Assembly: GCF_903652925.1 (NCBI RefSeq)
Contig: NZ_CAHLAR010000002.1
Coordinates: 186,001 to 250,000 of the forward strand
DNA from: Achromobacter anxifer
Lineage (GTDB): Bacteria > Pseudomonadota > Gammaproteobacteria > Burkholderiales > Burkholderiaceae_B
Direction of reading: 5' to 3'
Length of the DNA: 64,000 bases
Shown here: positions 61,269 through 64,000 of the stretch, one piece after another
Numbering within the stretch: position 1 is the stretch's first letter
How the letters are laid out: every line of letters starts with the position of its first letter
Position numbers and translations under genes: made by a program
Notes under the pieces: model-generated
Seen by the model: the letters and a program-made list of their open reading frames with translations, nothing else
Database searches by the model: none
Told to the model about the DNA's origin: nothing

Positions 61269-61375
61269 ATGGTGAAAGCAGAATGGAAGGGGCCGTCTCT
61301 ACAGTCCCGTCTCTCTTGATCCCGCGGCGGTTGGCTCGCCGCGAAAACAACATTGACTCCGAAAGGGGGGGGACC

Positions 61376-61867
61376 ATGCGCAGCAAGATACTGGCAATAA
61401 AACGCGACTTATGGGGAGGGGCGCTGATCGCGCTCTGCGGGGCCTTGACGATACTCGAGGCCAACAACTACGCGGTCGGCGAACTGGCGCGTATGGGGCC
61501 GGGCTACTTCCCCATGCTGGTGGGCTGCTTCCTGATCGCTCTGGGCATCCTGATCCCGCTCAGTCCCGATCCCGACGACCTGGCCGAGCAGGAAGGCAAG
61601 ATCGACGACGGCATGCCGCAACCCACCAGAGCGGAGCGGCTGCGCGGCATGGCCTGCATTGCGGCCGGCATCGGCGCCTTCATCGTGCTCGGTCATTTCG
61701 TCGGCTTCCTGCCGGCGACCTTCGCGCTGGTCTTCATCTCCGCGATGGGCGACACGTCCAATACCTGGCGCTCGGCCGCGATCCTGGCCACGGCCATGAC
61801 GGTGTTCGGCTGGCTGGTCTTCTCCTGGGGTCTGCAGCTCCAGTTTCCGATGTTCCGCTGGGGGTAA
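61376..61867 (+). CDS. tctB: TctB-family small TTT permease subunit
   Basis: 163 residues, four hydrophobic helices, with MGPGYFPMLVGCFLIALGIL typical for TctB (about 40-59). The ATG at 61376 is preceded by GAAAGGGGGGGG. An acidic loop (DPDDLAEQEGKIDDG) lies between helix pairs. Small membrane subunit of the tripartite tricarboxylate transporter; stop is 3 nt before tctA. No tctC receptor gene precedes it within this window. Confidence 0.94.
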   Translation: MRSKILAIKRDLWGGALIALCGALTILEANNYAVGELARMGPGYFPMLVGCFLIALGILIPLSPDPDDLAEQEGKIDDGMPQPTRAERLRGMACIAAGIGAFIVLGHFVGFLPATFALVFISAMGDTSNTWRSAAILATAMTVFGWLVFSWGLQLQFPMFRWG

Positions 61868-61870
61868 GCC

Positions 61871-63391
61871 ATGGAACTGCTATCGAACGTAATGCATGGC
61901 TTTTCCATTGCCTTCCAATGGGAAAACCTGGGCTGGTCGCTGTTTGGCGTCTTCATGGGCAACCTGATCGGCGTGCTGCCCGGCATGGGCGTGCTGGCCG
62001 CGATCTCCATCCTGCTGCCGCTGACCTATGCCATGACGCCCACCGCGGCGCTCATGATGCTGGCGGGCATCTACTACGGCGCGCAGTATGGCGGCGGCAT
62101 CACCTGCATCCTGCTGAACCTGCCGGGCACGCCTTCGCACGCGGTGACCTGCCTGGACGGCAATCCCCTGGCCAAACAGGGCAAGTCAGGCTCAGCGCTG
62201 TTCATGCTGGTGATGTCGTCGTTCGTCGGCGCCTGCGTCGGCATCATCATCATGATCCTGTTCTCGCCCATTCTGGTCGAGGTGGCGTTCAAGTTCGGGC
62301 CTGCCGAGTACTTCTCCATGATGATGCTCGGACTGTTCGCGGGCGCGACGCTGGCCAAGGGTTCGGCGGTCAAGGGCGTGGCGATGGTGTTCCTGGGCCT
62401 GTTGCTGGGCGTGGTCGGCACCGACGTCAACACCGGCACCATCCGCTATGCCTTCGGCGTGATCGAACTCAGCGACGGCGTGCAGCTGGTGGCGCTGGCG
62501 ATGGGCCTGTTCGGCCTGGCGGATTTCTTCGCCAACGTGAACCGCATCGGCAAGGCCACCGTGGTGGACAGCGGCAACAAGCGCATGTCGGTGCGCCCGG
62601 AGCCCGGTGACATCAAGAAGTCCGTCGCGCCCATCGTGCGCGGCAGCGCAATCGGTTCGATCCTGGGCATCCTGCCCGGCACCGGCGCCACCATTGCGTC
62701 CTTCATGTCCTATGCGGTCGAGAAGCGCGTCTCCAAGACGCCGAACCGCTTCGGCAACGGCGCCATCGAGGGTGTGGCCGGTCCTGAATCCGCCAACAAC
62801 TCCGCGGCCCAGACCAGCTTCATTCCCACCATGAGCCTGGGCATTCCGGGCGACTCGGTCATGGCGCTGATGCTGGGCGCGCTCATCATCCACGGCATCC
62901 AGCCCGGTCCGCAGATGGTGACCGAGCACGCGGATATCTTCTGGGGGTTGATCGCCAGCTTCTGGATCGGCAACGCGCTGCTGGTGGTGATGAACCTGCC
63001 GCTCATCGGCATGTGGGCCAAGCTGCTACGCGTGCCCTACAAGTACCTGTTCCCGTCGGCCCTGTTCTTTGTCTGCGTGGGCGTGTACAGCACCAACAAC
63101 AGCCTGTTCGACGTGGTCGTCGTGCTGATACTGGGCATCGTGGGCTATTTGTTCCTGAAGCTGCGGTTCTCGCCGGCGCCCCTGCTGCTGGGCTTCGTGC
63201 TGGGTCCCATGGTCGAGGAGAACTTCCGGCGCGCGCTGCTGCTGTCGCGCGGCGACATGGCCATCTTCGTCGACCGGCCCATCAGCGCGGCGTTCATCTA
63301 TGCCATCGCCGCACTGGCCGTCTGGCTGGTCTATTCGACCATGAAGGCCCGCCGCAAGATGCGCGCGGCCCTGGTGGAGCAGGCTCAGTAA
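61871..63391 (+). CDS. tctA: TctA-family large TTT permease subunit
   Basis: 506 residues with about 12 hydrophobic helices and the two TctA signatures, GNLIGVLPGMGVLAAISILL (about 33-52) and GSILGILPGTGATIASFMSY (about 261-280), the inverted-repeat substrate region of the family. Uses an ion gradient to import a carboxylate delivered by a Bug/TctC receptor. Co-transcribed with tctB from the sigma-54-type promoter. Candidate receptors are the Bug proteins elsewhere in the window or genome. Confidence 0.95.
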   Translation: MELLSNVMHGFSIAFQWENLGWSLFGVFMGNLIGVLPGMGVLAAISILLPLTYAMTPTAALMMLAGIYYGAQYGGGITCILLNLPGTPSHAVTCLDGNPLAKQGKSGSALFMLVMSSFVGACVGIIIMILFSPILVEVAFKFGPAEYFSMMMLGLFAGATLAKGSAVKGVAMVFLGLLLGVVGTDVNTGTIRYAFGVIELSDGVQLVALAMGLFGLADFFANVNRIGKATVVDSGNKRMSVRPEPGDIKKSVAPIVRGSAIGSILGILPGTGATIASFMSYAVEKRVSKTPNRFGNGAIEGVAGPESANNSAAQTSFIPTMSLGIPGDSVMALMLGALIIHGIQPGPQMVTEHADIFWGLIASFWIGNALLVVMNLPLIGMWAKLLRVPYKYLFPSALFFVCVGVYSTNNSLFDVVVVLILGIVGYLFLKLRFSPAPLLLGFVLGPMVEENFRRALLLSRGDMAIFVDRPISAAFIYAIAALAVWLVYSTMKARRKMRAALVEQAQ

Positions 63392-63448
63392 TCGTTCGGG
63401 AATGGCCGCCGCGGCGGCCATTGCGCCATCCTGAAAAGGGAGGTTTCC

Positions 63449-64000
63449 ATGCACGGGCATCCCGGTAGCGGGACCATAGCCTGGTCCGATCACTCCGCAA
63501 GCATCGATCTGATGCGCAAGCTGGCCTTCGTCGAACTGATGGAGCTGCTGGAATTCAGCGTGCTGCGCCTGGACCGCCCGCAAGCGGGCCGGCCCGGGCC
63601 GGCGCCGGAAGGGCTCATAGGCACGCAGGACTGGTGGTTTGCACCGGCGTCCTCGGCCTGCGCGCCGGCCCATGCGGCCGACGCCGAGGGGTCGGACACC
63701 GACACGCCGGACGCGGCGGCGCCGGACGTCGCGGTGTACGTTTGTTCGAGCCAGGCCGCATTGAGAGAGGCCGTGTTGCCCGATGGCGATACCCAACTGG
63801 ATTTCGGCCGCCTGGCGGGCGAGGGCGGCGCAGCCCGCGCCGGGGACGCGGCGCGCGGGCTGCGGCTATATGCGACTGCCGATCCCGGGCGCTGTGGCGA
63901 GTTGCGGGCGCGGGCCATGGACAGGCTGGCGCTGCGCGTCGATCTGAAGGCCCTGCTCAGCCGGGTCGTGGTGCCCGCCCGCGTGCCGCAGCATATCTTC
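63449..64000 (+). CDS. Uncharacterised protein downstream of tctA (3' partial)
   Basis: Open to the window edge: 184 codons visible without a stop. ATG 63449 is preceded by AAAAGGGAGG at good spacing, and codon usage matches neighbouring genes. Residues 18-45 look helical (LMRKLAFVELMELLEFSVLR), followed by a Pro/Ala/Gly/Asp-rich segment (about 45-95) and an R-rich stretch. Not assigned to any family I know. It lies 57 nt after tctA, so it could belong to the same transcript. Minus-strand frames across it look like shadows. Confidence 0.6.
   Translation, partial: MHGHPGSGTIAWSDHSASIDLMRKLAFVELMELLEFSVLRLDRPQAGRPGPAPEGLIGTQDWWFAPASSACAPAHAADAEGSDTDTPDAAAPDVAVYVCSSQAALREAVLPDGDTQLDFGRLAGEGGAARAGDAARGLRLYATADPGRCGELRARAMDRLALRVDLKALLSRVVVPARVPQHIF

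Larger units (their letters stand above)
61009..61375. other. 367-bp regulatory region between the kinase and tctB
   Basis: No gene supported here. The region contains two activator-type palindromes, a sigma-54-type promoter and a long tctB leader; the kinase promoter should also lie here, but I did not identify it. Confidence 0.7.

Noticed and set aside
63490-63918. Minus-strand frames at the right edge
   Set aside because: They oppose the plus-strand frame from 63449, which has a strong ribosome-binding site and follows tctA.

Overview
This is a 64-kb stretch of a GC-rich proteobacterial chromosome. Gene content points to the Alcaligenaceae (Achromobacter/Bordetella type): three Bug-type solute receptors plus a TctBA permease of the tripartite tricarboxylate transporter (TTT) family, many LysR/AraC/IclR regulators, and a metabolism built on organic acids and amino acids. 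That placement is inferred from family content, not from a marker gene. I saw no rRNA, tRNA, insertion sequence, prophage, CRISPR array or obvious island, so this looks like ordinary chromosome rich in catabolic and accessory operons.

Layout. 1-4.0 kb: sugar-acid type catabolic operon (Bug receptor, PdxA-like dehydrogenase, enolase-superfamily dehydratase, DHDPS-family lyase). 4.1-5.8 kb: two-gene ABC-2 exporter. 5.8-9.1 kb: GST, MerR with a divergent DUF2938 membrane protein, DUF4168 protein, TauE/SafE permease. 9.2-16.9 kb: AraC plus FAD monooxygenase, TrhA/hemolysin III, PHB-depolymerase-type esterase, small stress and housekeeping families, GlxA-type regulator, GNAT. 17.4-19.8 kb: an 828-residue protein of unknown function with five 13-residue repeats built on LNPQPLPPG. 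19.9-28.5 kb: TauD-type dioxygenase and Bug receptor under a divergent IclR; RidA/LysR pair; N-acyl-D-amino-acid deacylase and Bug receptor under a divergent LysR. 28.5-30.7 kb: small proteins and a PPK2. 31.1-35.3 kb: tripartite efflux operon (TolC-like, HlyD-like, DUF2955). 35.4-39.1 kb: PhzF, then nadA-nadB behind a promoter with two matching operators. 39.2-43.9 kb: AraC, alpha/beta hydrolase, amidohydrolase, and a D-amino-acid dehydrogenase behind a tandem glycine riboswitch. 44.1-50 kb: class C beta-lactamase, opine-dehydrogenase-like and hydroxyacyl-CoA-dehydrogenase-like pair, AraC, MFS transporter. 50.1-55.6 kb: DUF2242 lipoprotein, CopD-like protein, metQ-metN-metI and a Cys/Met-metabolism PLP enzyme. 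56.2-58.2 kb: second PPK2 with a basic N-terminal tail behind an FNR/Anr-type box, DOPA-dioxygenase-like and SUI1 proteins. 58.2-64 kb: NtrC-type two-component system divergent from tctB-tctA, then an unknown gene cut by the window edge.

How parts fit. Several operons follow one scheme: a receptor captures a carboxylate, dedicated enzymes degrade it, and a divergent regulator senses it. The best regulatory reading is upstream of tctB, where two identical-architecture palindromes lie three helical turns apart ahead of a GG-N10-GC sigma-54 promoter, next to genes for a histidine kinase and a sigma-54 activator. Other readable control regions are the nadA operators, the glycine riboswitch, a MerR-type promoter with a 20-bp spacer, an IclR-type palindrome pair, and an FNR-like box at -41.5 of a ppk2 gene. 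No single wholly new multi-gene system is evident; the strongest unknowns are the LNPQPLPPG-repeat protein and the uncharacterised gene after tctA.
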